A stretch of 64,000 nt of DNA, from positions 3,658,001 to 3,722,000 of the forward strand of contig NC_014259.1 of the NCBI RefSeq assembly GCF_000196795.1. Direction: 5' to 3'. Numbering within the stretch: the first letter of the stretch is position 1; the number at the start of each line of letters is the position of its first letter. The stretch comes from Acinetobacter oleivorans DR1 (GTDB lineage Bacteria > Pseudomonadota > Gammaproteobacteria > Pseudomonadales > Moraxellaceae). Below the pieces are notes generated by a model. That model was not told where the DNA came from and ran no database searches. It saw nothing but the letters and a program-made list of their open reading frames with translations. The translations under genes were made by a program, and so were the position numbers. Positions 1 through 8,091 of this stretch are shown here, one piece after another.

Positions 1-306
1 ATGAATAAAACGGTAGCTCCATAATTGGCCGCTGAGCACCTGAAAATAGTTAATTTTATCATTGGTCGTTAATGGTCTATCGTCAGGTAAAGAAAGCACT
101 TCCAATGTCTCGGCCTGATATTGATACATTAATTCCTTAATGATTTCATGCTTATTCCGAAAATGATAATACAAGTTTCCGGGACTGATACCCAACTCCG
201 CAGCAATATGATTGGTTGTAACTGACCGTTCACCTCGCTCGTTAAAAAGCTGCAAACTGATTTGTAAAATCCGGTCTTTTGTCTTCAGAGCTTTAGGTTG
301 AGACAT
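1..306 (-). CDS. TetR/AcrR family transcriptional regulator, 3' end outside the window
   Basis: The gene starts at 306 on the minus strand and runs off the left edge after 102 codons. The N-terminal part shows a TetR-type helix-turn-helix: residues about 10-60 include the run NHIAAELGISPGNLYYHFRNK, with the classic LYYHF recognition-helix end. The ligand-binding part is mostly missing, so the inducer cannot be guessed. It is divergent from an aldehyde dehydrogenase gene across a 112-bp gap that holds a perfect inverted repeat. The likely role, inferred from this layout, is local repression of itself and of the dehydrogenase. Nothing suggests it is broken; it is only cut by the window. Confidence 0.9.
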   Translation of the reverse strand, partial: MSQPKALKTKDRILQISLQLFNERGERSVTTNHIAAELGISPGNLYYHFRNKHEIIKELMYQYQAETLEVLSLPDDRPLTTNDKINYFQVLSGQLWSYRFIH

Positions 307-365
307 TTTAATAACCTTTAATAATTCACATGGTTAAGACTTGAACACATAAACTGACTTGACTA

Positions 366-385
366 TTTAGAGTATTTACTCTAAA
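366..385. promoter_or_regulatory. Palindromic operator candidate between tetR and the aldehyde dehydrogenase gene
   Basis: Two 9-base arms, TTTAGAGTA and TACTCTAAA, are perfect inverted copies separated by TT. The site lies 33 bp before the dehydrogenase start, in the divergent gap. Size and position fit a TetR-family operator; binding is inference. Confidence 0.6.
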
Positions 386-418
386 AAATAAATATATCAA
401 TGTATTTGGTAAGTACCG

Positions 419-1867
419 ATGAACAGTCAAACAAAAACAAATCCAGAGACTCAGCTTCCTTATGATGTTAAGCATTTACATGATTTGCTTGAACAACAAA
501 AGCTCGCTTATTTACGTCATCCGGTACCCACTGCTAAAGAGCGTATTGATCGTTTAGCTCGTCTTAAAAGAGTCTTGGTAAAATATCAAGATCAGATTGC
601 CGACGCAATTAACCTTGATTATGGCAATCGTGCAGTTATGGAAACAAAAATTGGTGAGCTACTCACCAGTTTGGAACAAATCAAATATTACAGTAAACAT
701 CTGACAGCGTGGATGAAACCTTCAAAACGCCATATCAGTGTATTACATCAGCCAGCAAAAGGTTGGGTACAATATCAACCTATGGGTGTAATTGGTATTA
801 TTACACCATGGAATTACCCATTACTTCTTTCAGTTGGGCCATTAATTTGTGCACTGGCAGCGGGCAACCATGCCATGATCAAAATTTCGAGTGCCTCTCC
901 TAACTTTGGCCGAGTTCTTGAAAGTGCATTAGCAGAAGCGTTCCCACAAGAATTAGTTGCTGTAGTAAATGGTGGTGGCGTTATTTCAGATGCTTTTAGT
1001 CATTTGCCTTTTGACAAAATGATTTTCACAGGCTCAACTTCTGTTGGTAAAACAGTGATGGCAGCCGCAGCTCAAAATCTGGTTCCTGTTATTCTTGAAT
1101 TAGGCGGAAAATCTCCTGCCCTTGTGCATGCATCTATGGATATGAAAGATGTGGCTCAACGTATTGCTGTAGGGAAATTATGGAACGCGGGTCAAACCTG
1201 TGTTGCACCTGACCATATTTTCTTGCCACGCGGGAAAACTGCCGAGTTCATCGAAAACTTTAAATTGATTGTGGCTGGCATGTATCCGCATTTCCGCAAT
1301 AATCAAGATTACACGTCAATTATTAATGACAAGCAATACAACCGCATTCAGGGTTATCTTGAAAATGCCCGCGATCAAGGTGCTCGTATTGTTGAAATTA
1401 ATCCACAAAATGAAATTTTAGATGATGTCCGTAAAATTGCACCGACTTTAGTTACAGGCGTAACGACCGCAATGGATATTATGCAGAATGAAATTTTTGG
1501 TCCGATCCTACCAATTTTAGAATATGACCAAATAGAAGAAGTCATCGAATTCATTAATAGTCGCCCACGTCCTTTAGCCATGTATTATTTTGACTATGAT
1601 CAGGCACGTGCTGACTATATTGCACAACATACCCATTCAGGGCATTTCGGAATCAACATGGTGATTACCCATGTGGCTCAAGATGATTTACCGTTTGGGG
1701 GAATTGGTGCATCAGGTATGGGTAAATATCACGGACCAGAGGGCTTTTTTAGCCTTTCTCATGAACGTTCGGTGATGTCTAATCCAAAACTTTATAGCCT
1801 TAAATACATTCTTCCACCGTTCAATAAGCCCATTCATCGTTTCATTTCGAAAACCTTGTTGCGCTAA
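419..1867 (+). CDS. Aldehyde dehydrogenase, coniferyl-aldehyde dehydrogenase-like
   Basis: NAD(P)-dependent aldehyde dehydrogenase of 482 residues, cytoplasmic. The fold motifs are in order: the oxyanion Asn in PWNYP (N132), the coenzyme-binding FTGSTSVGK (about 203-211), the general base Glu in LELGGKSP (E227) and the catalytic Cys in NAGQTCVAP (C261). Length and C-terminus (no TM, basic tail) match the coniferyl aldehyde dehydrogenase subgroup, which also oxidises other aromatic and fatty aldehydes; the substrate here is not shown by sequence. It is divergent from a TetR gene and followed by its own terminator, so it is probably a single-gene unit induced when the repressor is released. The Shine-Dalgarno before 419 is weak. 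Confidence 0.88.
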   Translation: MNSQTKTNPETQLPYDVKHLHDLLEQQKLAYLRHPVPTAKERIDRLARLKRVLVKYQDQIADAINLDYGNRAVMETKIGELLTSLEQIKYYSKHLTAWMKPSKRHISVLHQPAKGWVQYQPMGVIGIITPWNYPLLLSVGPLICALAAGNHAMIKISSASPNFGRVLESALAEAFPQELVAVVNGGGVISDAFSHLPFDKMIFTGSTSVGKTVMAAAAQNLVPVILELGGKSPALVHASMDMKDVAQRIAVGKLWNAGQTCVAPDHIFLPRGKTAEFIENFKLIVAGMYPHFRNNQDYTSIINDKQYNRIQGYLENARDQGARIVEINPQNEILDDVRKIAPTLVTGVTTAMDIMQNEIFGPILPILEYDQIEEVIEFINSRPRPLAMYYFDYDQARADYIAQHTHSGHFGINMVITHVAQDDLPFGGIGASGMGKYHGPEGFFSLSHERSVMSNPKLYSLKYILPPFNKPIHRFISKTLLR

Positions 1868-1874
1868 CTGATCA

Positions 1875-1911
1875 AGGCATGATCTGTTATACTAAATCAT
1901 GCCTCGTTTTT
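1875..1911 (+). terminator. Rho-independent terminator after the aldehyde dehydrogenase
   Basis: Inverted arms AGGCATGAT (1875-1883) and ATCATGCCT (1896-1904) with a 12-nt loop, followed by CGTTTTT. Confidence 0.75.
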
Positions 1912-1922
1912 ACCAATTCCGC

Positions 1923-1951
1923 TTGTCTTTTAATCGTATTTTTGGTATAAA
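1923..1951 (+). promoter_or_regulatory. Sigma-70 promoter for rpmB-rpmG
   Basis: TTGTCT at 1923-1928, a 17-bp spacer and TATAAA at 1946-1951. It lies about 85 bp before rpmB, leaving a short leader, as expected for a ribosomal protein operon. Confidence 0.65.
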
Positions 1952-2034
1952 ACGCCCCTTGAATGAATTCATCCGTTTACATTTAGTATGACTGGCCACA
2001 GATTTGCTGTTGGCTGAATCAATGGAGTTACACC

Positions 2035-2271
2035 ATGTCTAAGGTTTGCCAAGTTACCGGCAAGCGTCCAGTCGTTGGTAACAACGTCTCACACGCCAAC
2101 AACAAAACCAAGCGCCGGTTCGAGCCGAACCTGCACCACCACCGTTTCTGGTTAGAAAGCGAAAAACGTTTTGTACGTCTTCGTTTAACCACTAAAGGTA
2201 TGCGTATTATTGACAAATTGGGTATCGAAAAGGTTGTTGCAGACCTTCGTGCTCAAGGTCAAAAGATCTAA
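2035..2271 (+). CDS. rpmB: 50S ribosomal protein L28
   Basis: Ribosomal protein bL28, 78 residues, a component of the large subunit. It begins MSKVCQVTGKRPVVGNNVSH, the diagnostic L28 start, and has the family's RRFxPNLHHHRFW segment; full length. A GGAG Shine-Dalgarno precedes the start. It is first in a two-gene operon with rpmG 12 bp downstream, the normal gammaproteobacterial order. A good sigma-70 promoter lies upstream and a strong terminator closes the pair. Confidence 0.97.
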   Translation: MSKVCQVTGKRPVVGNNVSHANNKTKRRFEPNLHHHRFWLESEKRFVRLRLTTKGMRIIDKLGIEKVVADLRAQGQKI

Positions 2272-2283
2272 GGAGTCTGAACA

Positions 2284-2439
2284 ATGCGTGATAAGATTCG
2301 TCTCGTTTCTACAGCTGGTACAGGTTATTTCTATACCACGACTAAAAACAAACGTACTATGCCGGAAAAAATGGAAATCAAAAAATTTGATCCAAAAATC
2401 CGTCAACACGTGATTTTCAAAGAAGCTAAAATCAAATAA
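2284..2439 (+). CDS. rpmG: 50S ribosomal protein L33
   Basis: Ribosomal protein bL33, 51 residues. The translation begins MRDKIRLVSTAGTGYFYTTT and ends with KFDPKIRQHVIFKEAKIK, which are the family's conserved ends; length is normal. There is no CxxC zinc pair, so this is the zinc-independent form usual in gammaproteobacteria. It follows rpmB by 12 bp with AAGGAG as Shine-Dalgarno, so the two are co-transcribed. Confidence 0.96.
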   Translation: MRDKIRLVSTAGTGYFYTTTKNKRTMPEKMEIKKFDPKIRQHVIFKEAKIK

Positions 2440-2452
2440 TTTTAGCCTCGAG

Positions 2453-2486
2453 AAAAAACGACTTCACAATGAAGTCGTTTTTTTTT
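2453..2486 (+). terminator. Terminator of the rpmB-rpmG operon
   Basis: Stem ACGACTTCA/TGAAGTCGT with a 3-nt loop (CAA), flanked by A-run and followed by nine or more T. Confidence 0.9.
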
Positions 2487-2590
2487 GCATTTTTTTTATA
2501 GCTAGCTTTTTTTTGTTAAACTTTCCACATATTTCGCCTTGGCATTTTTTATGCTTGTCTTTAGCCTAACTCACGTAAAAGGAGTTTTTA

Positions 2591-4300
2591 GTGCCGCATG
2601 ACGTAGATTTAATTGTTTTACTTGCTGTTGGTTTCGGTGTTGCCCTCTTTTTTGGTTATCTTGCAGCCCGATTGCGACTTCCCCCTCTTATCGGCTATTT
2701 AATTGCCGGAATTATTATTAGCCCAAATACACCCGGCATAGAAGCAGATATTCATCTTGCTAACCAGCTTGCAGAACTCGGGGTCATGTTCCTGATGTTT
2801 GGTGTAGGCATGCACTTTTCATTAAATGACTTGCTGCTGGTTCGACGTATTGCTGTACCAGGTGCGATTTTACAAATTGCCGTCGCTACCCTATTAGGGG
2901 TCGGTGTATCCATGCTCTGGGGATGGAGTTTTGGTTCTGCACTCGTTTTTGGCTTAAGCCTGTCGTGTGCGAGTACTGTTGTATTATTAAAAGCTTTAGG
3001 AGACCGAGGTCTTTTAGACTCAGTTAACGGCAAAATTGCTGTGGGTTGGCTGTTAGTCGAAGATTTAGTGATGGTACTTGTTTTAGTACTTCTTCCAGCT
3101 ACAGCGGTTTTACTCGGTGGGAAAGCACCAGAAGGTGCAGATGGTAATATCTGGTTAACCCTTGGACTCACTTTATTAAAAGTAATTGGCTTTATTGCCT
3201 TTATGCTGATTGTAGGTAAACGTGTCGTTCCTATTATTATGCAGTTTGTTGCTCGTTTAGGTTCAAGAGAGTTATTCACCCTTACTGTTGTTGCCGCTGC
3301 TGTTTCAATTGCCTACGGGTCTTATGCCATTTTTGGGGTTTCAATGGCATTAGGGGCTTTCTTTGCAGGGATGGTTGTTAAAGAATCAGACTTTAGCCAC
3401 CGCGCAGAAGAAGAAACACTTCCACTACGTGAAATTTTCTCAATTCTGTTTTTTGTTTCTGTGGGTATGCTGTTTGATCCACATATTCTTGTTGAGCGTC
3501 CACTCCATATTTTGGCCGTTATCGCAATTATTATGATAGGTAAAACACTTGCTGCAATGGCTTTGGTTTTATTCTTTCGCTATCCAATTAATACAGCGCT
3601 TACAGTTGGCGCGAGTTTGGCCCAAATTGGTGAATTCTCATTTATTTTAGCGACTCTCGGCGTCTCATTAGGTTTATTAAGCTTAGAAGCACAAAATCTG
3701 ATTTTAGCTGGTGCTTTATTTTCGATAACGCTGAACTCTTTTATATTCTCTGCCATTGAGCCTGTACAACGCTGGATTCGCGAGCGCTCTCACCTAGCCC
3801 GACTTCTTGAACGTAGTGGTGACCCATTAGCCATGTTACCCGATGAAGTTGATCAGGCTTACTTACGCGATCAGGTTGTCATTGTTGGATATGGTGGTGT
3901 GGGACGACGTATTACTGAAAATTTAATTAATGAAAATATTAAAGTCGTTATTGCTGAAGAGAATCGTGAAATCGTAGAAAAGCTACGTCAGTCGAATATT
4001 GCTGCTGTGAGTGGTGTTGCAACCGAACCAGGTGTTTTAATTCAAGCACACATCATGCATGCAAGACTCTTGGTGATCTCACCTATGGATATTTTAGATA
4101 TTCACCGTATTGTGGCGATCGCTAAGCAATTAAACCCTCAAATTCAGGTATTAATTTGCGCAGAAAGTAAAGAAGAAGCCGCGGTAATCAGAGATGAGAA
4201 TATTGGTGAAGTGTTCTATGCCAAAGAGGAAATGGCAAAGAATATGAGCCATCATATATTAAATCAGATCGAGCTTGCCCATCAGTCAACTATTCATTAA
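2591..4300 (+). CDS. Kef-type cation/proton antiporter with C-terminal TrkA-N (RCK) domain
   Basis: Monovalent cation:proton antiporter-2 (CPA2) family protein of 569 residues in the inner membrane, predicted to exchange K+ (or Na+) for H+. Residues about 5-390 form a dozen or so hydrophobic segments. The remainder is a Rossmann-type RCK domain starting VVIVGYGGVGRRI (about 435-447), which binds nucleotide and gates such transporters. The architecture resembles E. coli YbaL. The start is GTG: it has a strong AAAAGGAG Shine-Dalgarno and the nearby ATG at 2598 is out of frame. No KefF/KefG-like ancillary gene is adjacent. The exact ion is not visible in the sequence. Confidence 0.88.
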   Translation: MPHDVDLIVLLAVGFGVALFFGYLAARLRLPPLIGYLIAGIIISPNTPGIEADIHLANQLAELGVMFLMFGVGMHFSLNDLLLVRRIAVPGAILQIAVATLLGVGVSMLWGWSFGSALVFGLSLSCASTVVLLKALGDRGLLDSVNGKIAVGWLLVEDLVMVLVLVLLPATAVLLGGKAPEGADGNIWLTLGLTLLKVIGFIAFMLIVGKRVVPIIMQFVARLGSRELFTLTVVAAAVSIAYGSYAIFGVSMALGAFFAGMVVKESDFSHRAEEETLPLREIFSILFFVSVGMLFDPHILVERPLHILAVIAIIMIGKTLAAMALVLFFRYPINTALTVGASLAQIGEFSFILATLGVSLGLLSLEAQNLILAGALFSITLNSFIFSAIEPVQRWIRERSHLARLLERSGDPLAMLPDEVDQAYLRDQVVIVGYGGVGRRITENLINENIKVVIAEENREIVEKLRQSNIAAVSGVATEPGVLIQAHIMHARLLVISPMDILDIHRIVAIAKQLNPQIQVLICAESKEEAAVIRDENIGEVFYAKEEMAKNMSHHILNQIELAHQSTIH

Positions 4301-4304
4301 CCCA

Positions 4305-4338
4305 TAAAAAAAGCGTACTCAAGAGTACGCTTTTTTTT
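4305..4338. terminator. Bidirectional terminator between the antiporter and the 92-residue gene
   Basis: Arms AGCGTACTC and GAGTACGCT with an AA loop, flanked by an A-run on the left and a T-run on the right. It ends both converging genes and its right side overlaps the end of the minus-strand gene. Confidence 0.85.
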
Positions 4339-4615
4339 AACTCAAGAATTTAGGCTGTTCGTCTAGTACCTCAGCCTGCCATTCATTCACCTGCTTTTCG
4401 AGCAGTCCAAATAGTGCAGCCTGAATCATATGCTGAGCAACAACTGGAGTTTGCTCACCCAAGATTGCTTTTACTTCATCGCTAAATTGAATTTTAACCA
4501 AGGGTTCATTCTCAGAACCTGCATTACGCAAGGCGAGTTCGCCACCTTCGAGTTGGACTAATTCCAAAACGGCTTCTTGATTTCCAAATAACTCTTTCAA
4601 TTGCTGTATAGACAT
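4337..4615 (-). CDS. Small conserved protein of unknown function, 92 residues
   Basis: I do not recognise a named family. The start at 4615 (MSIQQLKELFGNQ) is preferred because GGAGG lies 8 bases before it; an upstream in-frame ATG at 4666 lacks one. The protein is acidic and soluble with no signal peptide or TM segment. It follows the DUF6586-like gene by about 110 bp on the same strand. In Pseudomonas a small unknown gene and a DUF6586 gene also lie beside topA, so this may be the same set; that is inference from gene order. On the mRNA a perfect hairpin (4625-4640) abuts the Shine-Dalgarno. Confidence 0.75.
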   Translation of the reverse strand: MSIQQLKELFGNQEAVLELVQLEGGELALRNAGSENEPLVKIQFSDEVKAILGEQTPVVAQHMIQAALFGLLEKQVNEWQAEVLDEQPKFLS

Positions 4616-4623
4616 ATATTTCC

Positions 4624-4640
4624 TCCATGTTTCAACATGG
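4624..4640 (-). promoter_or_regulatory. Hairpin fused to the ribosome binding site of the 92-residue gene
   Basis: Read on the minus strand, CCATGT-TGAA-ACATGG is a perfect 6-bp stem and tetraloop. Its last two G residues are the first two of the GGAGG Shine-Dalgarno. Just upstream GCAAAG/CTTTGC and GGTG/CACC can pair in competing ways. Translational control is inference. Confidence 0.35.
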
Positions 4641-4727
4641 TGGCAAAGCACCCTTGCACTTTGCATCTCTTGTCTTATTTATATAGGCACACCCGGATTA
4701 AATTTCAAGCGTTCGGGCAGTTTAATT

Positions 4728-5231
4728 TTAGAACTCGACCATTTCATTACGAAAACCATCAATTAAATGGCTTAATTCACGATGCCATTCACGCAAAATC
4801 TTAACATCTGGCAACCAAGATTGAGGACCTTGAGTTACTTTGATAATGAGATTAGAAGATGTTTCTTCTTCTGGGGTCGGCTCTTTAGGTTCTGGTGCAT
4901 ATTGACACATACGGTAAGCTCGTTTGAGCTCTGCAACAAAACCATCTTTCGCCAATTGTTGCAAAACGGACACTTCTGGAGAAACTTGTCCTTTTGCCGC
5001 CATGTGTTCTTCAATAGATTTTAAAGTGGGTTGCAATTCATTTAAACGGTAATAACGTACGAGTTCTTGTAAGAAAGCTAACATTGCGCCATGTAAATGA
5101 AATACAGCTGCTTCACGGTAAGCTTGTATCTGCTGCACATGATCGGTCTGTTCTGCCTGTTGACACGCTAAGCGCGCAAAATAGAGCTTCTGATTGGTAC
5201 GATCGGCATGATAACGAGCAACACGTGACAT
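4728..5231 (-). CDS. DUF6586-like protein of unknown function
   Basis: A 167-residue helical soluble protein beginning MSRVARYHADRTNQKLYFAR. It has conserved-looking helices around YREAAVFHLHGAMLAFLQELVRYYRL (about 40-65) and an acidic linker PEPKEPTPEEE before a C-terminal SWLPDVKILREWHRELSHLIDGFRNEM. I associate this pattern with the DUF6586 proteins of Pseudomonas and Acinetobacter, which lie near topA; function is unknown. It lacks TM or signal sequences. It sits downstream of the ASCH gene with an 80-bp gap. Confidence 0.7.
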   Translation of the reverse strand: MSRVARYHADRTNQKLYFARLACQQAEQTDHVQQIQAYREAAVFHLHGAMLAFLQELVRYYRLNELQPTLKSIEEHMAAKGQVSPEVSVLQQLAKDGFVAELKRAYRMCQYAPEPKEPTPEEETSSNLIIKVTQGPQSWLPDVKILREWHRELSHLIDGFRNEMVEF

Positions 5232-5312
5232 AACTAAACTTTCCTGTTCTAAAATCGCTATTGCAACAGCTATTCTTTAGCTTAACGACTCCATTAATAA
5301 AATCAACGTTAT

Positions 5313-5675
5313 TTATGGTAAATCCAGCTCAACTTGATAAATTTTACGTTTCGCTAAAACTTTTAGTGGCTGCTTTATAGGACGAATATTACTTAAAACC
5401 CAAGCAAAATACCCTTCGTCCCAAGCAGTTGCACATGCTGGTTCAATTTCATCATTTCGCCAAGCATGAATAGAGTCGACATCAACCAAAGCGACAGCAA
5501 CTCCCTCTTCTTCATCTGTATCTTTAACCAAAAATTTTTGGTTCTCGACAATTAATAGATCTTTGATTGGCAGTTTTGTAGGTACCCATGAACGCACTTC
5601 AAGTGTTTTGATACCTTCAGCGATACGAGTGCCATTTGGCGTTACAATCGAAAGAGCTAAAAACTGTCTTTTCAC
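5313..5675 (-). CDS. ASCH domain protein
   Basis: A 120-residue protein made of one ASCH domain, a PUA-like beta barrel linked to RNA binding or modification. The hallmark GIKTLEVRSW lies at residues 21-30, and WDEGYFAWVLSNIRPI near residues 84-99 is the conserved second half. The Lys-Thr pair (K23, T24) resembles the catalytic Lys/Thr of the E. coli YqfB N4-acetylcytidine amidohydrolase, but a catalytic Glu cannot be assigned by eye, so the enzymatic role is only possible. The start is GTG at 5675, 9 bp after the RRM gene stop, so the two are probably one operon. Confidence 0.82.
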   Translation of the reverse strand: MKRQFLALSIVTPNGTRIAEGIKTLEVRSWVPTKLPIKDLLIVENQKFLVKDTDEEEGVAVALVDVDSIHAWRNDEIEPACATAWDEGYFAWVLSNIRPIKQPLKVLAKRKIYQVELDLP

Positions 5676-5684
5676 ACTGAAGAC

Positions 5685-5924
5685 TTATTCTTCAGCTGCT
5701 TTAACGCGAATTCCATTACCTTTAACTTTAAGCAGGTTTAAGCCTTTAATTGCCTTAATTGCTTCACGTGGGTTAGGCATTTCAACAAAACCAAAACCTT
5801 TTGATTTGCCGGTGTCTTTATCAGTAACAAGAACACATGTTTCAACTTTACCAAATGCTTTGAATAACTCTAAAATTTCAGTTTCACTCACAGCACGATC
5901 TAAATTACGAACTAATATCTTCAT
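5685..5924 (-). CDS. RRM-type RNA-binding protein
   Basis: A single RNA recognition motif of 79 residues. RNP-2 is ILVRNL (residues 3-8) and RNP-1 is KGFGFVEM (about 42-49), with the aromatic residues of RNP-1 intact. Between them lies the usual TEILELFKAFGKVE helix and a charged VTDKDTGKSK loop. The C-terminus is only a few residues past the fold, so it is a stand-alone RRM. Such proteins bind single-stranded RNA; targets here are unknown. It is followed after 9 bp by the ASCH gene, pairing two RNA-binding folds in a likely operon. Confidence 0.92.
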   Translation of the reverse strand: MKILVRNLDRAVSETEILELFKAFGKVETCVLVTDKDTGKSKGFGFVEMPNPREAIKAIKGLNLLKVKGNGIRVKAAEE

Positions 5925-5996
5925 TTTCTAACCTTAATTGGCAATTAAAGGGAGTAGCCAATATATTTAAGTAATCACAGTGTCTTATACAGTAGT

Positions 5997-7976
5997 TTAA
6001 TCTAGATCGATACCAAAACCTAAATTTACTGTAGGTGAACGGCTCCATTGCTTTTTAGCAAATGGCTGAGGTACTTGCCTATGAATCTTTGCTTGAACTA
6101 AATGTGCAGGAAGATCATTTAGGAAATAACTTTCGATTTTACGACCTTGTTCATCATAATTGTCTTCTGACCATGTATTGAGATTTTGCTTGGTCAAAAT
6201 TAATTCATTCTCTGCACGTGTTAATGCAACATACAATACGCGGCGCTCTTCCTCGACATCATCAAAATCGCCCTGTGCCCTTGCATAAGGATATTGATTT
6301 GGCGATACATGAGGTACATAGCAAACTTTCTGTTCGGCACCTTTAGCTGAATGAATCGTAATTAAAGTCACTAAATCCTGATCAGCTGCTTTCTCAATTT
6401 CAGAAACTGAAATAGGTTCAAGAACATATTCTTCGAGGAACTCACCTAAAGATGCATGTTTACGCGCAAGTTGCTTAACCAAGTCAAAGTCTTTTAATCG
6501 GCGTGACCAATCTTTAGTTTTATAATTTTGCTCTAGTTGTTCACCTAAAGCATCGAGTGCCAAGCCAATGCTTGCTTCCACATGCTGCTGTAATACATCT
6601 AGCTGTTTTAAAATTAAAATCGCTTGTAAAGGGACTTTCCCATGACGTTCTAGACGGTTGCAGCGCTCTTCAACGTCAACAATTCCCATCAACTCTTGCG
6701 CGAGCTTACTTGCACCAACGTCACCAATACCATCCCACAAGGTTAAAAAACGCATCCACGCCAAATCATCGTGAGGATTGCTCACAATACGTAACAAGCT
6801 AAGCACGTCTTTCACGTGTGCAGATTCAAGAAGTTTTACCCCACCAATAAAACGATAAGGTACTTCCGCAGCAATGAAAGCCCCTTCCAGATATCGTGCA
6901 CTATAGCCAGAACGGACCAAAACCATATGGTCGTACCAGCTTGCACCTTGCTGATGTCGCGTTATTAAGTCCTGTGCAATCCAGTTTGCTTCTTCATACT
7001 CATTACCAAATAGGTGCAACTGAGGCTTTTGTCCTTGCCCACGATGTGCTTGCAGCTGTTTTTGATAATCAATTGGACTGTGTGCTAACAACCAGTTTGA
7101 TAAATCCAAGATTTCTTGAGTCGAACGATAATTTAAATCCAGTGTATGAATAACTGCGTCGGGTATCCGCTCTTTAAAAGAATGGATATTTTCAAAGTCT
7201 GCACCGCGAAAACCATAAATCGACTGGGCATCATCGCCAACACAAAATAGCTTCACTTTGCCAATCAATGGTTGCAATAAAGCCCATTGCAAAGGATTGG
7301 TATCTTGCATTTCATCAACTAGCAATGCCTGACAAAAACCTGCCACCCAATTCGTTAATGCTTCTGAATTTTGTAAATGAACAGCCACAATTGACAAGAT
7401 ATCGTCGTAATCTAAAAAATTACGCTCTCGTTTACGCTGCTCATAGGTTTTCATTAAATCTGCAATTTGATTCTTATGCTCATATGCATCTGGAAGCTGT
7501 TTAATTAATGCCTCAGAAAGCTTTGTTTGAGTATTTCTCGCATAAGAATATAAATCACACAGCTCTGCGGCTTTGGGCAAGACGTTATCTTTATCTTTGC
7601 CTCTTAATAAGCGAAACATAAGCAACTGATCATCACGATCAATAATACTAAATTGATTTAACCCAAAAGCTTGTGGATTACGGCGTAGTAAATACATACA
7701 AAACGTATGAAAAGTTGAAGCTCGCAGACCCTTTGCCTGTGCTCCCACATGTTGTTCTACTCTCGCAACAATTTCACTCGCAGCACGGCGCGTGAACGTT
7801 AAAATCTGGATTTGGTTCGCTGGCAAGCCCTGATCAATTAAATAAGCTGCACGAGCAACAATAGTTTTAGTCTTGCCACAACCAGCGCCCGCCAAAACTA
7901 AACAGTTTTGCGCAGACGTAGTGGCTGCTTTTTTTTGCTGAGCATTTAGTTCATTAATTAATTTTGCAAGACTCAT
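5997..7976 (-). CDS. UvrD/Rep-family ATP-dependent DNA helicase (SF1A)
   Basis: Superfamily 1A helicase of about 659 residues. Motif I (Walker A) is AGAGCGKTKT, motif Ia TFTRRAASEI, motif II LVDEMQDTN (DEMQD box), motif III GDDAQSIYGFRGA, motif IV YRST, motif V TIHSAKGAE and motif VI YVALTRAE; all are present. It is shorter than UvrD (about 720), and the Rep/UvrD/PcrA C-terminal tail is reduced, so I do not call it uvrD. I prefer the ATG at 7976 (MSLAKLINELNAQQ); an upstream ATG at 8024 would add a hydrophobic stretch foreign to the family. It probably acts in DNA repair or replication restart. Confidence 0.85.
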   Translation of the reverse strand: MSLAKLINELNAQQKKAATTSAQNCLVLAGAGCGKTKTIVARAAYLIDQGLPANQIQILTFTRRAASEIVARVEQHVGAQAKGLRASTFHTFCMYLLRRNPQAFGLNQFSIIDRDDQLLMFRLLRGKDKDNVLPKAAELCDLYSYARNTQTKLSEALIKQLPDAYEHKNQIADLMKTYEQRKRERNFLDYDDILSIVAVHLQNSEALTNWVAGFCQALLVDEMQDTNPLQWALLQPLIGKVKLFCVGDDAQSIYGFRGADFENIHSFKERIPDAVIHTLDLNYRSTQEILDLSNWLLAHSPIDYQKQLQAHRGQGQKPQLHLFGNEYEEANWIAQDLITRHQQGASWYDHMVLVRSGYSARYLEGAFIAAEVPYRFIGGVKLLESAHVKDVLSLLRIVSNPHDDLAWMRFLTLWDGIGDVGASKLAQELMGIVDVEERCNRLERHGKVPLQAILILKQLDVLQQHVEASIGLALDALGEQLEQNYKTKDWSRRLKDFDLVKQLARKHASLGEFLEEYVLEPISVSEIEKAADQDLVTLITIHSAKGAEQKVCYVPHVSPNQYPYARAQGDFDDVEEERRVLYVALTRAENELILTKQNLNTWSEDNYDEQGRKIESYFLNDLPAHLVQAKIHRQVPQPFAKKQWSRSPTVNLGFGIDLD

Positions 7977-8046
7977 AACACATATCGCTAAAACACCAAG
8001 ACATAGTTTAACAGACCGAGGCAACAGATGGGTCTGCCTATCCTAA

Positions 8047-8076
8047 AAACAAAAAGAGCACTTAAAGTGCTCTTTG
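8047..8076 (-). terminator. Terminator of the HdeD-like gene
   Basis: Arms AAAGAGCACTT (8053-8063) and AAGTGCTCTTT (8065-8075). Read on the minus strand the stem is followed by a T-rich run, just past the hdeD-like stop. Confidence 0.75.
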
Positions 8077-8091
8077 GTTGAATATTATTTT

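Noticed and set aside
2752..3279. A 175-codon open frame antisense to the Kef-type antiporter
   Set aside because: It lies fully inside a well-supported gene, lacks any domain and shows the composition of a mirror frame.
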